Positions 1 through 12,319 of a stretch of DNA of 64,000 nucleotides are shown here, in pieces. Origin of the DNA: Malikia spinosa (GTDB lineage Bacteria > Pseudomonadota > Gammaproteobacteria > Burkholderiales > Burkholderiaceae_C); contig NZ_PVLR01000016.1 in assembly GCF_002980625.1 (NCBI RefSeq), forward strand, positions 62,001-126,000, in the 5' to 3' direction. The notes under the pieces are model-generated. The model did no database searches. It had not been told where the DNA came from and saw nothing but the letters and a program-made list of their open reading frames with translations. The translations under genes and the position numbers were made by a program. Within the stretch, counting starts at the first letter, position 1. Each line of letters starts with the position of its first letter.

Positions 1-382
1 GCCGGCGCCGCCATGGTCGCGCTGCGCAGCTCGGCCGAGGCGCCGGCACAATTCGCCTTCGATCGCGGCCAGCTCGGTGGGCCGGCCGGTCTGCTGGCCT
101 TCGTCGTCAGCGCCAGCCGGGGCGAGCGCGCCGAGATCGAGCGCCAGGTACTGGCGCAGGCGCGCGAGCAACTCGGACTGGCCAGCCTGCAGCCACTGCG
201 AACGGTGGTCGAGAAACGCGCGACCTTCGCCTGCACGCCAGGACTGCAGCGGCCAGGCGCGGCCATCGCGCCGGGGCTGTGGGCCGCTGGCGACTATGTG
301 GCAGGCCCTTACCCCGCCACGCTAGAAGGCGCGGTGCGCAGTGGCCAGCAGGCCGCCGAAGGGCTGCTGGCCGGCTGCAGGA

Positions 383-390
<8 letters not shown>
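1..390 (+). CDS. hpnE: Hydroxysqualene dehydroxylase-like FAD amine oxidase, C-terminal part (cut by window edge)
   Basis: The reading frame is open from the first base and stops at 390, so only about the last 130 residues are present. The tail has the FAD-binding closing motif of the amine-oxidase/phytoene-desaturase family: GLWAAGDYVAGPYPATLEGAV, in which the GD contacts FAD and is followed by the PATLEGAVRSG helix. HpnE proteins of betaproteobacteria end this way; they reduce hydroxysqualene to squalene for hopanoid synthesis. That assignment rests on family resemblance of the tail alone; another carotenoid-desaturase-like oxidoreductase is possible. The gene converges with the next one, and the two stop regions overlap by 8 bases. 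Confidence 0.6.
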
Positions 391-1954
<1,564 letters not shown>

Positions 1955-2029
1955 GAATGCTCCACAGGAGGGTGATGAAGGATCATCACAGGGAAAAACG
2001 GGTGTCGGAAAAAGGGCCGCTACCGGCCC

Positions 2030-2893
2030 TCAGGCCGCGGTCGAAATGGCCCAGGACCGATGGACCGGCAGCTCGAAGCCGGGCACCGGACCGACCTCGG
2101 CGCGAATCTCGATCAGGGGTGCTGCCGACTGGAAGGCGCCGAAGATGGTGGCAAACGACACATCGGCGGCATCGCGCCCGGTGCCGATTCGGATGAAGCC
2201 CATCGGAATCGCCGTGCCCGAAGGATCGAAGATATACCAGCGGTGGCCCAGATAGACCTCGACATAGGCATGGAAGTCCTGCGGCCCCAGGGCCGGGTCG
2301 GCACCGTAGTCGATGCCGGTGGCAAAGCGCGCCGGAATATTGAGCGCGCGACACAGCGCGATGAACAGATGAGCAAAATCGCGGCAGACGCCCACGCGGT
2401 CGCGCAGCGTGTCGAGCGCCGAGGTCGCGGAGTTGCTGGTGTTGGACTTGAAGCTGACCTGCTTGCCGACCCAGTCGACCACCGCCTGCACCCGGCGGTA
2501 GCCACGCGGCAGATGGCCGAACTGCTCCATGACCAGCGGACCGAGGCAGTCCGACTGGCAGTAGCGACTCGGATAGAGATAGGGCAGCACCGACGGCGGC
2601 AGCTGCGCGATCGGGACCTCGGCGACTTCATGCGGCAACTCGACATGGTGGCGCAGGTCGACCGTGCAGCGGTAATCCAGCTCGAGATGCCCGGGCGGCG
2701 CGGTCAGGCGCAGCATCCGGTTGTTGGTGGCTGGATCGAAGCTCTCGACGCTGAAGACGAAGGGCTGGATATCGAGCTGCTCCCAGACCACGCTCTGCTG
2801 TGCCGTGCGAGCCGCCTGGAGGTTGAAAATAAAGTCGGCGCCCTGGGGACCGACGTCGTAGCTGAGACCGATGCGGGCATGTATGCGAACCAT
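2030..2893 (-). CDS. Transglutaminase-like family protein
   Basis: A 287-residue soluble protein. The N-terminal half (about 1-150) is the beta-rich bacterial transglutaminase N domain. The catalytic core follows: the Cys in RVGVCRDFAHLFIALCRALN, His in DFHAYVEVYL and Asp in WYIFDPSGTAIPMGFIRI, in the correct order and spacing for a Cys-His-Asp triad. GRDAADVSFATIFG near the C-terminus is the characteristic tail of the GRDA-type transglutaminase-like proteins often encoded with circularly permuted ATP-grasp/alpha-E proteins, which are not present here. No signal peptide, so probably cytoplasmic; substrate unknown. Start ATG at 2893 (MVRIHARIGLSYDV) fits the family. Same strand as the NYN gene downstream. 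Confidence 0.88.
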   Translation of the reverse strand: MVRIHARIGLSYDVGPQGADFIFNLQAARTAQQSVVWEQLDIQPFVFSVESFDPATNNRMLRLTAPPGHLELDYRCTVDLRHHVELPHEVAEVPIAQLPPSVLPYLYPSRYCQSDCLGPLVMEQFGHLPRGYRRVQAVVDWVGKQVSFKSNTSNSATSALDTLRDRVGVCRDFAHLFIALCRALNIPARFATGIDYGADPALGPQDFHAYVEVYLGHRWYIFDPSGTAIPMGFIRIGTGRDAADVSFATIFGAFQSAAPLIEIRAEVGPVPGFELPVHRSWAISTAA

Positions 2894-3297
2894 GTAGACA
2901 TTAGGTCATGAAATGCGGGCAGAACTAAAGCCCGGACAGAAATTCTCCACCCCTGATGACAAGCCGATGAAAGCCGCTACGCAATAAAACGAGCCACAAG
3001 CCCGCACAGATTCAGGATCAGTAGTAGAATATCAACATCGTTGCGATTTGCTTACCTTTGCAACGACTGTTGTCTGACATGGTCTGCGGTTTATTTTATC
3101 CCGCCACCTCAGCTCCCTAGCGACGTTCTCGGTCTCATGGGTTGTCACACTCCCCCCTTCGCGGCGAGCCTAACTGCTGGTCAGTTCCTGATACAGGACC
3201 AGCCACCCCAAGACCTTGGTCGCTAAGAGCCGCCCCACTACAGGCGCTCGTCTCGACAACCTTATATTGCAGCCGGCCATGGATATGGCCTTGATTG
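2894..3297. other. 404-bp intergenic region, possible 5' leader with hairpins
   Basis: No convincing protein-coding frame. It separates the divergent transglutaminase gene from the small ORF at 3298 and is less GC-rich than its surroundings. A 7-bp inverted repeat (TCGTTGC at 3038-3044, GCAACGA at 3060-3066) and a weaker stem (GAGCCGCC with GGCGCTC, about 3227-3250) could fold in a transcript. It may hold the promoter and a long leader of the small ORF/infA/RRM group; no known riboswitch class was recognised. Confidence 0.35.
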
Positions 3298-3531
3298 ATG
3301 ACCACCACACTAGAAAAAACATTTTCGGTGGGCAAGTTCCTTGTCTCCCCCTTTACTCATTCCACCGAGTCCGGCGACTATGCCGCCTCGCTGTCGATTC
3401 GCAGCGGCCGCGGTAGCGGCACGCTGGACCGCGTGTTCCGTTTCGTGCCCCGGTTTAGCTGCCGTGACGAAGCGCTGCAATACGCCTTGAACCAATGCCC
3501 CGGCCTGCTGCCTGCGCAGCTTGCGGCCTGA
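3298..3531 (+). CDS. Small conserved protein of unknown function (77 aa)
   Basis: A compact reading frame beginning MTTTLEKTFSVGKFLVSPF and ending ...LLPAQLAA. Composition is that of a soluble basic protein; there are no recognisable motifs, membrane segments or cysteine clusters beyond two single Cys. I recall similar short proteins in betaproteobacteria but no function. It starts at ATG 3298 (a TTG three bases upstream is possible) and lies 42 bases before infA on the same strand, so may be co-transcribed with the translation/RNA-binding genes that follow. Third-position GC in the second half is as in neighbouring real genes, which supports coding. Confidence 0.6.
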   Translation: MTTTLEKTFSVGKFLVSPFTHSTESGDYAASLSIRSGRGSGTLDRVFRFVPRFSCRDEALQYALNQCPGLLPAQLAA

Positions 3532-3573
3532 GGCCCCAGACATCCCCATCCATACCGCTACAAGGAGCCCCTC

Positions 3574-3840
3574 ATGTCGAAGGAAGACCTGATCGAAATG
3601 CAAGGCAAGGTAGACGAAGTGCTGCCCGACTCTCGCTTCCGCGTGACCCTGGACAACGGTCACACCCTGATCGCCTACTCGGGCGGCAAGATGCGCAAGA
3701 ACCATATCCGCATCCTGGCCGGCGACAAAGTGACGCTCGAACTGTCTCCTTACGACCTGACCAAGGGCCGCATCACCTTCCGCCATCTGGAGCCCCGCTC
3801 CGGCGGCGGAGCGGCACCAGCGCGACGCAAGTTCCGCTGA
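3574..3840 (+). CDS. infA: Translation initiation factor IF-1
   Basis: An 88-residue single S1/OB-fold protein starting [20 protein letters not shown], with the core [21 protein letters not shown] typical of IF-1. IF-1 binds the ribosomal A site and assists IF-2 and IF-3 in initiation. A strong AGGAG Shine-Dalgarno lies 8 bases before ATG 3574. The protein has a basic C-terminal extension ([12 protein letters not shown]), as seen in the second IF-1 paralogue many betaproteobacteria carry outside the ribosomal protein operon; the standard IF-1 is about 72 residues. Being next to an RRM protein rather than ribosomal genes supports this being the extra, possibly cold-related copy. Confidence 0.93.
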   Translation: MSKEDLIEMQGKVDEVLPDSRFRVTLDNGHTLIAYSGGKMRKNHIRILAGDKVTLELSPYDLTKGRITFRHLEPRSGGGAAPARRKFR

Positions 3841-3909
3841 TTACCCACCCCACCAATAGCAACCCGGCGCGTTCAGCAATTTTTTGCACGCGCCTCAATA
3901 GGAACTCAT

Positions 3910-4275
3910 ATGAACAACAAACTCTTCGTCGGTAACCTGCCCTACTCGGTCAACGATGGCAGCCTGCAGCAAAACTTCTCCGAGTACGGCACCGTCGTTT
4001 CGGCCAAGGTCATGACCGACCGCGAAACCGGCCGCTCGAAGGGCTTCGGCTTTGTCGAAATGGGCACCGATGAAGAAGCGCAAGCTGCCATCGAAGCCCT
4101 GAACGGCATGTCGGTTGATGGCCGTGCCATCACCGTCAACGTCGCACGTCCGAAGGAAGACCGTCCGGGCGGCTTCGGCGGCGGCGCTCGTCGCAGCGGC
4201 GGCGGCTTCGGTGGCGGCAATGGCGGCGGCTACGGCGGTGGCAACGGTGGCGGCTACGGCGGCGGCCGTTACTGA
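3910..4275 (+). CDS. Glycine-rich RNA-binding protein (single RRM)
   Basis: 121 residues. Residues 1-80 are one RNA recognition motif with both signature strands visible: RNP2 as KLFVGNLPYS and RNP1 as RSKGFGFVEM. The C-terminal 40 residues are a Gly-rich tail of GGGFGGGNGGGYGGG type ending in GGGRY. Such proteins in betaproteobacteria and cyanobacteria are small cytoplasmic RNA chaperones, frequently cold-induced; that role here is inferred. It follows infA by 69 bases and is followed by a strong intrinsic terminator, so infA and this gene probably form the end of one transcription unit. Confidence 0.92.
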   Translation: MNNKLFVGNLPYSVNDGSLQQNFSEYGTVVSAKVMTDRETGRSKGFGFVEMGTDEEAQAAIEALNGMSVDGRAITVNVARPKEDRPGGFGGGARRSGGGFGGGNGGGYGGGNGGGYGGGRY

Positions 4276-4353
4276 TCAGCTGATCAGCGCACAGCCGGTC
4301 CTCTGACCCGACTGTGCCAGCCAGCGGCGCGCCAGCTCGGCGCGCCCGAAAAC

Positions 4354-4383
4354 AAGGACCTTGGGTAACCCAGGTCCTTTTTT
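4354..4383 (+). terminator. Rho-independent terminator after the RRM gene
   Basis: AAGGACC pairs with GGTCCTT around an inner TGGG/ACCC stem, followed by six or more T on the plus strand. It lies about 80 bases after the RRM stop codon. Confidence 0.85.
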
Positions 4384-4441
4384 CATGGGCGGGCGCTGCA
4401 ACGTGGCCTGGCACCGCTCGACCTGGCACGGCGCGGCATAC

Positions 4442-5230
4442 TCAGCCGACCGCGCTTTCCGGCAATCGGCCCAGCAGCGGCTCAAAGCGCGCGCCACTGG
4501 CAGGAAGCGGTCGATCCAGCACCGGCTCGGGCAGCAAGCGGTCGTATTCCGCCTTGATGGCGCGATAGCATTCGCAGCAACGGTGCTCCAGGCCCGGCCG
4601 GTCGAGCACGGCGATGCGGCCACGGGCATAGCGGATCAGACCGGCACGCTGCAGCTTGAGCGCCGCCTCGGTCACCCCCTCGCGGCGAACGCCCAGCATG
4701 TTGGCAATCAGCTCCTGGGTCATCTGCAATTCATGACCCGGAACACGATCCAGGCTCAGCAACAACCAGCGACTCAAGGCCTGGTCGACCGAATGGTGGC
4801 GGTTGCAGACGGCGGTATGCGTCATCTGGGCGATCAGTGCCTGGGTGTAGCACAGCATCAGGCTCTGCACCTGGCTGGACTGCTCGAAGCGGCGCCGGAT
4901 GACCGAGGACGGCAGCTGCAAGGCCTGGCCGGCACAAAGCACCACGGCATGGCTGATCGCCCCCCGCCCGCCCATGAAGCTGGAGACGCCGACCACACCC
5001 TCGTGCCCCACCAGAGCCACCTCGGCAGTGGCCCCGCTCTCGGTCACATGGTAGAGCGACACCACCGCCGTCAAGGGAAAGTAGACGTGATGGATGGAGC
5101 TGCCCGACTCGTACAGCAGCTTGCCGGCGGGCAAGTCGACGCATTCGAGCCAGGGATGCCAGTACGGCCACTCGGCATCGGGCAATGAGGAGAGCAGTTG
5201 ATTTTTCAGCCGCAGCGTAGAAAAGACCAT
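4442..5230 (-). CDS. Crp/Fnr-family transcriptional regulator
   Basis: 262 residues: an N-terminal cyclic-nucleotide-binding-like beta barrel (about 20-140, including VYFPLTAVVSLYHV and EVALVGHEGVVGV) and a C-terminal winged helix (MTQELIANMLGVRREGVTEAALKLQRAGLI). The recognition helix carries VRREGVTEAA, a common variant in Crp/Fnr proteins that lack an Fnr Fe-S cluster; there is no N-terminal Cys group. These VALVGHEG proteins usually do not bind cAMP and have unknown ligands. The C-terminal tail contains CCECYR, an unusual Cys cluster that could be a redox or metal site. Monocistronic; next gene downstream is convergent. Confidence 0.85.
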   Translation of the reverse strand: MVFSTLRLKNQLLSSLPDAEWPYWHPWLECVDLPAGKLLYESGSSIHHVYFPLTAVVSLYHVTESGATAEVALVGHEGVVGVSSFMGGRGAISHAVVLCAGQALQLPSSVIRRRFEQSSQVQSLMLCYTQALIAQMTHTAVCNRHHSVDQALSRWLLLSLDRVPGHELQMTQELIANMLGVRREGVTEAALKLQRAGLIRYARGRIAVLDRPGLEHRCCECYRAIKAEYDRLLPEPVLDRPLPASGARFEPLLGRLPESAVG

Positions 5231-5449
5231 GACTTCACTCCCTGAATCAGCCTTTCGACCAAATTCTTATTTTTTTCATATTGGATGCAGGATGAATCAT
5301 AGCCACCTCACGGAGAACAAGGAAGCGGCAAGCCAGTGGCATCGGGCGCCAGCGGCATAGCCATCAGCTACGGCCCTAGGACCCGGCAGAGGACTGCCGC
5401 CGCAACCGTTGGGCCGCGCGGCTGCCGGCTGGCCAAACTAACCAGGGGC

Positions 5450-8400
5450 TCAAGACGACAGACTGTCCTGCATGGCCTGGAGTGTCTTGAGGGCGCGATC
5501 GAAATCGAAGACATCGATCTGATCGCGCAGCGTCCCGAGCAGCATGGCTGCCGCGTGCTGGCCTATATGCTCATGCAGACTGGTCAGCAGCGCTACCGGC
5601 ACCAGACGATTGCGACGCAGCAGCAGCTCGACCGCGGCCAGATCTTGCTGTACCGCCTGGATTTGGGGGTTCGTAGCCGGCAGGCCTGCCTGCACCGCTG
5701 CCACCGCAGCGCGCAAGGCGTCCAGACAGTCGTTGCGATACTGTTGCAGCTTGTCCGGATCGCCTTCCTCATCCTTCAGCGCCGCATCGAGTGCTGCGGC
5801 AGCGGCCTGCAGCCGCACCGCCCCGACATTGGCGGCCACTCCCAGCAGGGTATGGGCCAGTCGTTGCGCATGGGTCCGCTGTCCGTCCAGACAGGCAGCG
5901 TCGAATTGCGCCGCCCATTCATCTGGCTTGAAGTCGCACAGGAACTGGCGCAACACGCTCAGCAGCAGTTGCTGATCCTGGCCGAGCCGATCGAGCGTCT
6001 GTGCCAAATCGAAGCCGTCCAGAGGCGGTACCAGCATGCCCTGCGGCGCCATGGCAGGCTGGGGCACGGCTGCCTTGGCCGCACGGGCATCTACTGCGGT
6101 CTCGGCAGTCGACGGGGGTTGCGGCAACCAGCGCAACAAGGTCCTGAGCAGCTGCTGTGGATCGACCGGCTTGCTGACGAAGTCGTTCATGCCGGCATCG
6201 AGCACACGCCGGCGGTCATCGGCAAAGGCCGAGGCGGTCATGGCGATGATCGGCAAGCTGTGGCCCCAGCGGGTGGCACGGATCGCGGCGGCCGCCTCAA
6301 AACCGTCCATGACCGGCATTTGCAGGTCCATCAACACCAGCGCACAGGGCTTCTCGGCCAGCTTCTGCAGCGCCTCGCGTCCGTTATTGGCCACTGCCAC
6401 CTGCAGGCCCATCTTGGTCAGCATGGCCAGTGCAACTTCCTGATTGGTCAAGTTGTCCTCCACCAGCAGCAGTTTGGCGCCACGGATCGGCCTGGCTTGC
6501 TGGTAAGGGTCGGGCACCTTGCCCTCGACCGCCGGCAGGGGCACAAAGCTGCTTGACGGTGGCACTCGCCCCGGCTTCAACTGCGGCGGCGCGGTAGCTT
6601 CCGCACGCCTGTCGGGTGTCAACAGCACGGTAAACCAGAAGGTTGTGCCACGGCCCAGCTCGCTGCGCACACCGATCTCGCCGCCCATCAACTCGACCAG
6701 GCGCTTGGCAATCGTCAGCCCCAGGCCGGTGCCGCCAAAGCGCCTGGTGGTGGAGCTGTCAGCCTGCACAAACGGCTGGAACAGCAGCTGCGTTTGCTCG
6801 GGCGTCAGGCCGATGCCGGAATCCTTCACCTCGAAGCGCAGGCGCTGCTGTGTGCCCTCGTCGGCCAGCGCACGTACCGCCAGGTGCACGCTGCCGCGCT
6901 CGGTGAACTTGACGGCGTTGCCCAGCAGGTTGACCAGGATCTGGCCGAGCCGCAAGGCGTCGCCCGAATAATGCGGCGGCAATCCGGGCGGCACATCAAG
7001 CACCAGTTCCAGCCCCTTGGCACTGGCCGCCAGCGCGAACAGGTCGGTGGCGTCGCGCAGCACCTCCTCGAGTCCGAACGGCGCCAGTTCCAGATCGACC
7101 GCGCCAGCGTCAAGCTTGGAGAAGTCCAGAATGTCGTTCAGGATGCGCAGCAGCGAGCGGGACGATTTCTGCACCTTGTCGACCAGCGTGCGCTGCTGGG
7201 CGTCCAGGCCGGAATCGGCCAGGATGTCGAGAAAGCCGAGCACCGCATTCATCGGCGTGCGCACTTCATGGCTCATGTTGGCCACGAACGCGCTCTTGGC
7301 CCGGCTGGCCTGCTCGGCTGCGTCCTTGGCGGCCAGCAAGCTCTGTTCGATCTGTCTTTGCTCGGTGATGTCTTCCACCATGCAAAGGTGGCGCGGACTC
7401 TCACGCGGATCGACCTGGATCCGTGCCACCGTCATGCGGACCCAGACCACCGAAGCATCGGGCCTGAGGTAACGCTTGTTCATCTGGAAGCCGGGGATTT
7501 CCCCGGCGTTCAGGCGCGCCATATTGTCCAGATCGGGCTGGATGTCGTCCGGATGCGTGATCTGCATCCAGTCGGCATGGCGCATCTGCTCGACGCTGCG
7601 GCCAGAGATGGCCGCATAGCGCTCGTTGCACTCGTAGATATGCCCGCTGCGCGAACCGGTCAGCGCGATGCCGATCGGGGCTTGGGCGAAGATGGCGTGG
7701 AAGCGCGTCTCAGATGCCGTCATCTCGGCCAGGGCCTGCTCGATCTGATTCCTGGATTGACTCAGCTGGTCCCTGACCATGACTTCGGACTGGATGTCGC
7801 GCCAGCCGCCCACCCGTGCCTCGACCTGGCCGGCCGCATTGAAAATCGACTTGGCGCTGATCGAGACCCAGTGAAAACCGCCGTCACGGGTGCGGATGCG
7901 GGTTTCGAAAGTCGTGCGTTCGCCTTGCAGCAGGCGTTGCTGAGCCGCCCTCGCCGTAGCCAGATCATCCGGGTGAATGAATTCAAGGAAAGGCTGGCCG
8001 ATCATCTGCTCGGGCAGCCAGCCCACCAGCACTGTTACCGACGGCGATATCCATTCGAACACACCGCTGTTGTTGCCGCGGAACACCACATCCGAGGCGT
8101 TCTCGGCCAGCAACTGGATTTCGGCGGTGCGCTCGCGCACCTTGCTCTCCAGGCTGGCATTGAGGTCGCGCAGGATCTGCTCGGACTGCTTGCGTGCCGT
8201 CACATCCAGGCACAGGCCCGAAAAATGTGTTGGCGTGCCGGCGGCGTCAGAACTGTCATGACCAAAGGCGTCGATCCAGCGGATCTGGCCATCGGGCCAG
8301 ATGACACGGTAGGTCGCTGCAAACGGTCGATGCTCGCGCAGAGCTTCGGCAATGGCAGCCTCGGCGGCCGGCAAATCGTCGGGATGGACCGCCTGGCGCC

Positions 8401-9685
8401 AGGTATCAAAATTGGCCGATACGCTGGTGGGCTCCAGACCGAAAAGCCGGAACATCTGGTCCGACCAATTCAGCCGGTCGGGACCGAGACTCAAGTCCCA
8501 GTCCCAGAAGCCGACGCCGGCCGCTTGCTCGGTCAGCGACAGCAGGTCATGCGATTTCTGCAGCTCGACCTGGCTTTGTTCAAGCTGGCGCGCCGCCGCC
8601 AGCTCAGCCGCCGCCGCATCATGGGCACTCAACAGCTGGCTGTAGCGCCGCACGCCGAACACCAGCAGCAGCAGAACGACGCCGCCACTGAGCAGCAGCG
8701 GCGGCCAGCCCTGCCACCAGAGTTGCCCGAGCTGGTGGCGATCCAGGTGACTGACCAGTTTCCAGCGATCCGCCGCTTGCAGCCGGCCCGGAAACAGGGT
8801 GGCCGGATCGATGCTGTCCCAGACCCAGAGGCCGCTTTCATCGAGCATCCGGCCCGAGGGGGCCGCGGCAATCCGTGCCCAGGCCTGCGGCTGGCGCCTG
8901 GCCAGCGTGCTGTCGCGCCCCAGCAGGTGGCTCCAGGCATCCTGCGGGTCGGGGGCCACCAGCCAGCCGCCCTGGGAGTTGAGCAGCATGAGCTGTTCGC
9001 CCCGGGCAGACGGGTTGTTGGTGACATATTCGTCGATCAGGTGCTGGGCCAAGATATTGAGCACCAGCAGGCCCTGGTCGCGCCCCTGCACCCGTGGCAG
9101 GCGGATGACCGCGCGGATCACCGGCTGGTACGGTACGGCCACCTGACCATGCTCGACATTGAGGTCCAGCGTCGAGAGGTAAAGCTGGCCGGGCGGCAGG
9201 CGGATCGTATCGATGAAATAGGGGCGATCGGATTTGTCCTGCAACTGGCTCGACTCCACCAGCTGCGGCGTATCGCCGACACGATCGACGCGCACCTGCT
9301 CGATGCCGTCAGCACCGAGCCAGCGCGCCTGCAGATAGCGCGGATTGCGGAACAGCAGCGACTGCAGCGAGTGCTGGATGAGGCTGCGAGCCATGGCTGG
9401 CGGCGCGACAAAAGCCTGCTGCAGCGCCGGCTCTTGCGCCAGCCCCTGCAGCTGCTCCAGCGGACGCTCCAGATCCTGGCTGAACAGCAGCGCACTGGAG
9501 TGCAATTGCGTCGCCTCGCCCGACTCGAAGGTGGCCTGCCTGGATTGGCTCAGGTTGACGCCGAGGTAAGCCGTCAAGCCGCCGACCAGCAGCAGCGGCG
9601 GCAGATAAAGAGTCAGAAAACGTTTCACTTGAGCCAACTCTCCGGGCAGGTCGAACAATGACAGAAAATCATGACGCGCTGCCAC
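5450..9685 (-). CDS. Membrane hybrid sensor histidine kinase (Cache-like, multiple PAS, HisKA, HATPase, REC, Hpt)
   Basis: 1411 residues. An N-terminal membrane segment (about 22-45) and a second near 320-345 bracket a periplasmic Cache/dCache-like sensor domain. At least three PAS/PAC units follow (about 380-760). HisKA has SHEVRTPMNAVLG with phospho-His near residue 806; the ATPase shows the N, G1 (DSGIGL) and G2 (GGTGLGLTIAKRLV) boxes. A receiver has its Asp near 1120 (VLMDLQMPVMDG), and a terminal Hpt has His near 1278 (RLAHTLLG). Thus a complete internal His-Asp-His relay. The start is GTG at 9685. It follows the receiver-PAS-phosphatase gene on the same strand by 109 bases, a likely functional partner. 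Stimulus unknown. Confidence 0.93.
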   Translation of the reverse strand: MAARHDFLSLFDLPGELAQVKRFLTLYLPPLLLVGGLTAYLGVNLSQSRQATFESGEATQLHSSALLFSQDLERPLEQLQGLAQEPALQQAFVAPPAMARSLIQHSLQSLLFRNPRYLQARWLGADGIEQVRVDRVGDTPQLVESSQLQDKSDRPYFIDTIRLPPGQLYLSTLDLNVEHGQVAVPYQPVIRAVIRLPRVQGRDQGLLVLNILAQHLIDEYVTNNPSARGEQLMLLNSQGGWLVAPDPQDAWSHLLGRDSTLARRQPQAWARIAAAPSGRMLDESGLWVWDSIDPATLFPGRLQAADRWKLVSHLDRHQLGQLWWQGWPPLLLSGGVVLLLLVFGVRRYSQLLSAHDAAAAELAAARQLEQSQVELQKSHDLLSLTEQAAGVGFWDWDLSLGPDRLNWSDQMFRLFGLEPTSVSANFDTWRQAVHPDDLPAAEAAIAEALREHRPFAATYRVIWPDGQIRWIDAFGHDSSDAAGTPTHFSGLCLDVTARKQSEQILRDLNASLESKVRERTAEIQLLAENASDVVFRGNNSGVFEWISPSVTVLVGWLPEQMIGQPFLEFIHPDDLATARAAQQRLLQGERTTFETRIRTRDGGFHWVSISAKSIFNAAGQVEARVGGWRDIQSEVMVRDQLSQSRNQIEQALAEMTASETRFHAIFAQAPIGIALTGSRSGHIYECNERYAAISGRSVEQMRHADWMQITHPDDIQPDLDNMARLNAGEIPGFQMNKRYLRPDASVVWVRMTVARIQVDPRESPRHLCMVEDITEQRQIEQSLLAAKDAAEQASRAKSAFVANMSHEVRTPMNAVLGFLDILADSGLDAQQRTLVDKVQKSSRSLLRILNDILDFSKLDAGAVDLELAPFGLEEVLRDATDLFALAASAKGLELVLDVPPGLPPHYSGDALRLGQILVNLLGNAVKFTERGSVHLAVRALADEGTQQRLRFEVKDSGIGLTPEQTQLLFQPFVQADSSTTRRFGGTGLGLTIAKRLVELMGGEIGVRSELGRGTTFWFTVLLTPDRRAEATAPPQLKPGRVPPSSSFVPLPAVEGKVPDPYQQARPIRGAKLLLVEDNLTNQEVALAMLTKMGLQVAVANNGREALQKLAEKPCALVLMDLQMPVMDGFEAAAAIRATRWGHSLPIIAMTASAFADDRRRVLDAGMNDFVSKPVDPQQLLRTLLRWLPQPPSTAETAVDARAAKAAVPQPAMAPQGMLVPPLDGFDLAQTLDRLGQDQQLLLSVLRQFLCDFKPDEWAAQFDAACLDGQRTHAQRLAHTLLGVAANVGAVRLQAAAAALDAALKDEEGDPDKLQQYRNDCLDALRAAVAAVQAGLPATNPQIQAVQQDLAAVELLLRRNRLVPVALLTSLHEHIGQHAAAMLLGTLRDQIDVFDFDRALKTLQAMQDSLSS

Positions 9686-9794
9686 TCCACGACCGCAGCA
9701 GATTGTCAGGCTGGCCGAACCTGGTACAGCAGCACCCGATTGCAGCCGTTTTCCCTGACCTGGTCATGGCGGCGTCGGCATGGCAGACCAGGCC

Positions 9795-11366
<1,572 letters not shown>

Positions 11367-11456
11367 GCGAGAAAGGGGGCCGGGTTGCTGGTGGTCCTTA
11401 GATAAGCCTCCTGATATCAATAGTAATGCATGAAATCAAAAGATATGAGCCCGCCA

Positions 11457-12221
11457 TCAAACCATCAGCTGCGGCCCGATGATTAGCCAGAGGGCTGCCG
11501 CCAGCACCAGCAAGGCAAACGAGATCCGCATCGGCCGCTCCGGCAGGCGATGCGCCAGGGTCACGCCGGCCGAGACCGTCAACAGCCCGCCGAGCGCCAT
11601 CGGCAGGCCCAGGGTCCAGTCGACGCGCTGGTTCTGGGCATAGGTGGCGAGGGCCACGACCGAGCTCGGCGCGACCAGCGCCAATGACAGCCCCTGCGCC
11701 GTGGTCTGGCGCTGCCCGAGCCAGCCCGACAGCAGCGGCCCCGCCAGCAGGCCGCCACCGATGCCGAGCAGACCCATGCTGCTGCCACCGACCAGGCCAA
11801 CCAGAGGCAGGACCCGCAGGTTCAGGCGCCGCTCCTGCTGACAGGCCTGCTGCTTGGCGCTGACGAGCAGGCGCAGCGCCAACAAGGCCAGAAAGCCACT
11901 GAAGATCCAGCGCAGCAGTTGCGGGTCGAGCTGGGTAGCGACCCGGGCAATCAGCCAGGTCGTCAGCGTGCCGGACAGGGCGATGGTGCAGATGGCCTGC
12001 CAGGGCATGGGATAACGCTGGTGGTAACGCCACCAGCCCAGCAGCAGATTGGGCGCCATCAACACCAGGGCCGTGCCTTGCGCCAGCGCCTGATCCATGC
12101 CAAAGCCGAGCGCGAACAGGGGCACGGCGATGATGCCGCCACCAATGCCGAACAGGCCGCCAAAGAACCCCAGGCTGGCGCCGATGAGCAAGACGGTGGA
12201 CAGATGGAGAAACAGGGTCAT
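11457..12221 (-). CDS. TauE/SafE-family sulfite/anion exporter
   Basis: About 254 residues, very hydrophobic, with about eight predicted membrane helices and the two internally repeated glycine signatures of the DUF81/TauE family: GFFGGLFGIGGGIIAVPL near the N-terminus and GSSMGLLGIGGGLLAGPLL in the middle. Family members export sulfite, sulfoacetate or other organosulfur anions; the substrate here is unknown. ATG 12221 (MTLFLHL) is preferred because it starts right before the first helix; an upstream ATG at 12254 would add 11 residues. Transcribed divergently from a LysR gene 98 bases away, so the LysR probably controls it. Confidence 0.85.
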   Translation of the reverse strand: MTLFLHLSTVLLIGASLGFFGGLFGIGGGIIAVPLFALGFGMDQALAQGTALVLMAPNLLLGWWRYHQRYPMPWQAICTIALSGTLTTWLIARVATQLDPQLLRWIFSGFLALLALRLLVSAKQQACQQERRLNLRVLPLVGLVGGSSMGLLGIGGGLLAGPLLSGWLGQRQTTAQGLSLALVAPSSVVALATYAQNQRVDWTLGLPMALGGLLTVSAGVTLAHRLPERPMRISFALLVLAAALWLIIGPQLMV

Positions 12222-12319
12222 GGGGATGGCAAGGCAGAGAACAATGCCGCCCATGATATTGATTCAAAGGATCACTACAATCCACGCCGAAGTACTTCAG
12301 AATTGCGCTGGACGCACGA

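Noticed and set aside
6794-9661. 955-codon plus-strand frame opposite the hybrid kinase
   Set aside because: Shadow of codon bias; the minus strand encodes clear PAS and HisKA domains.
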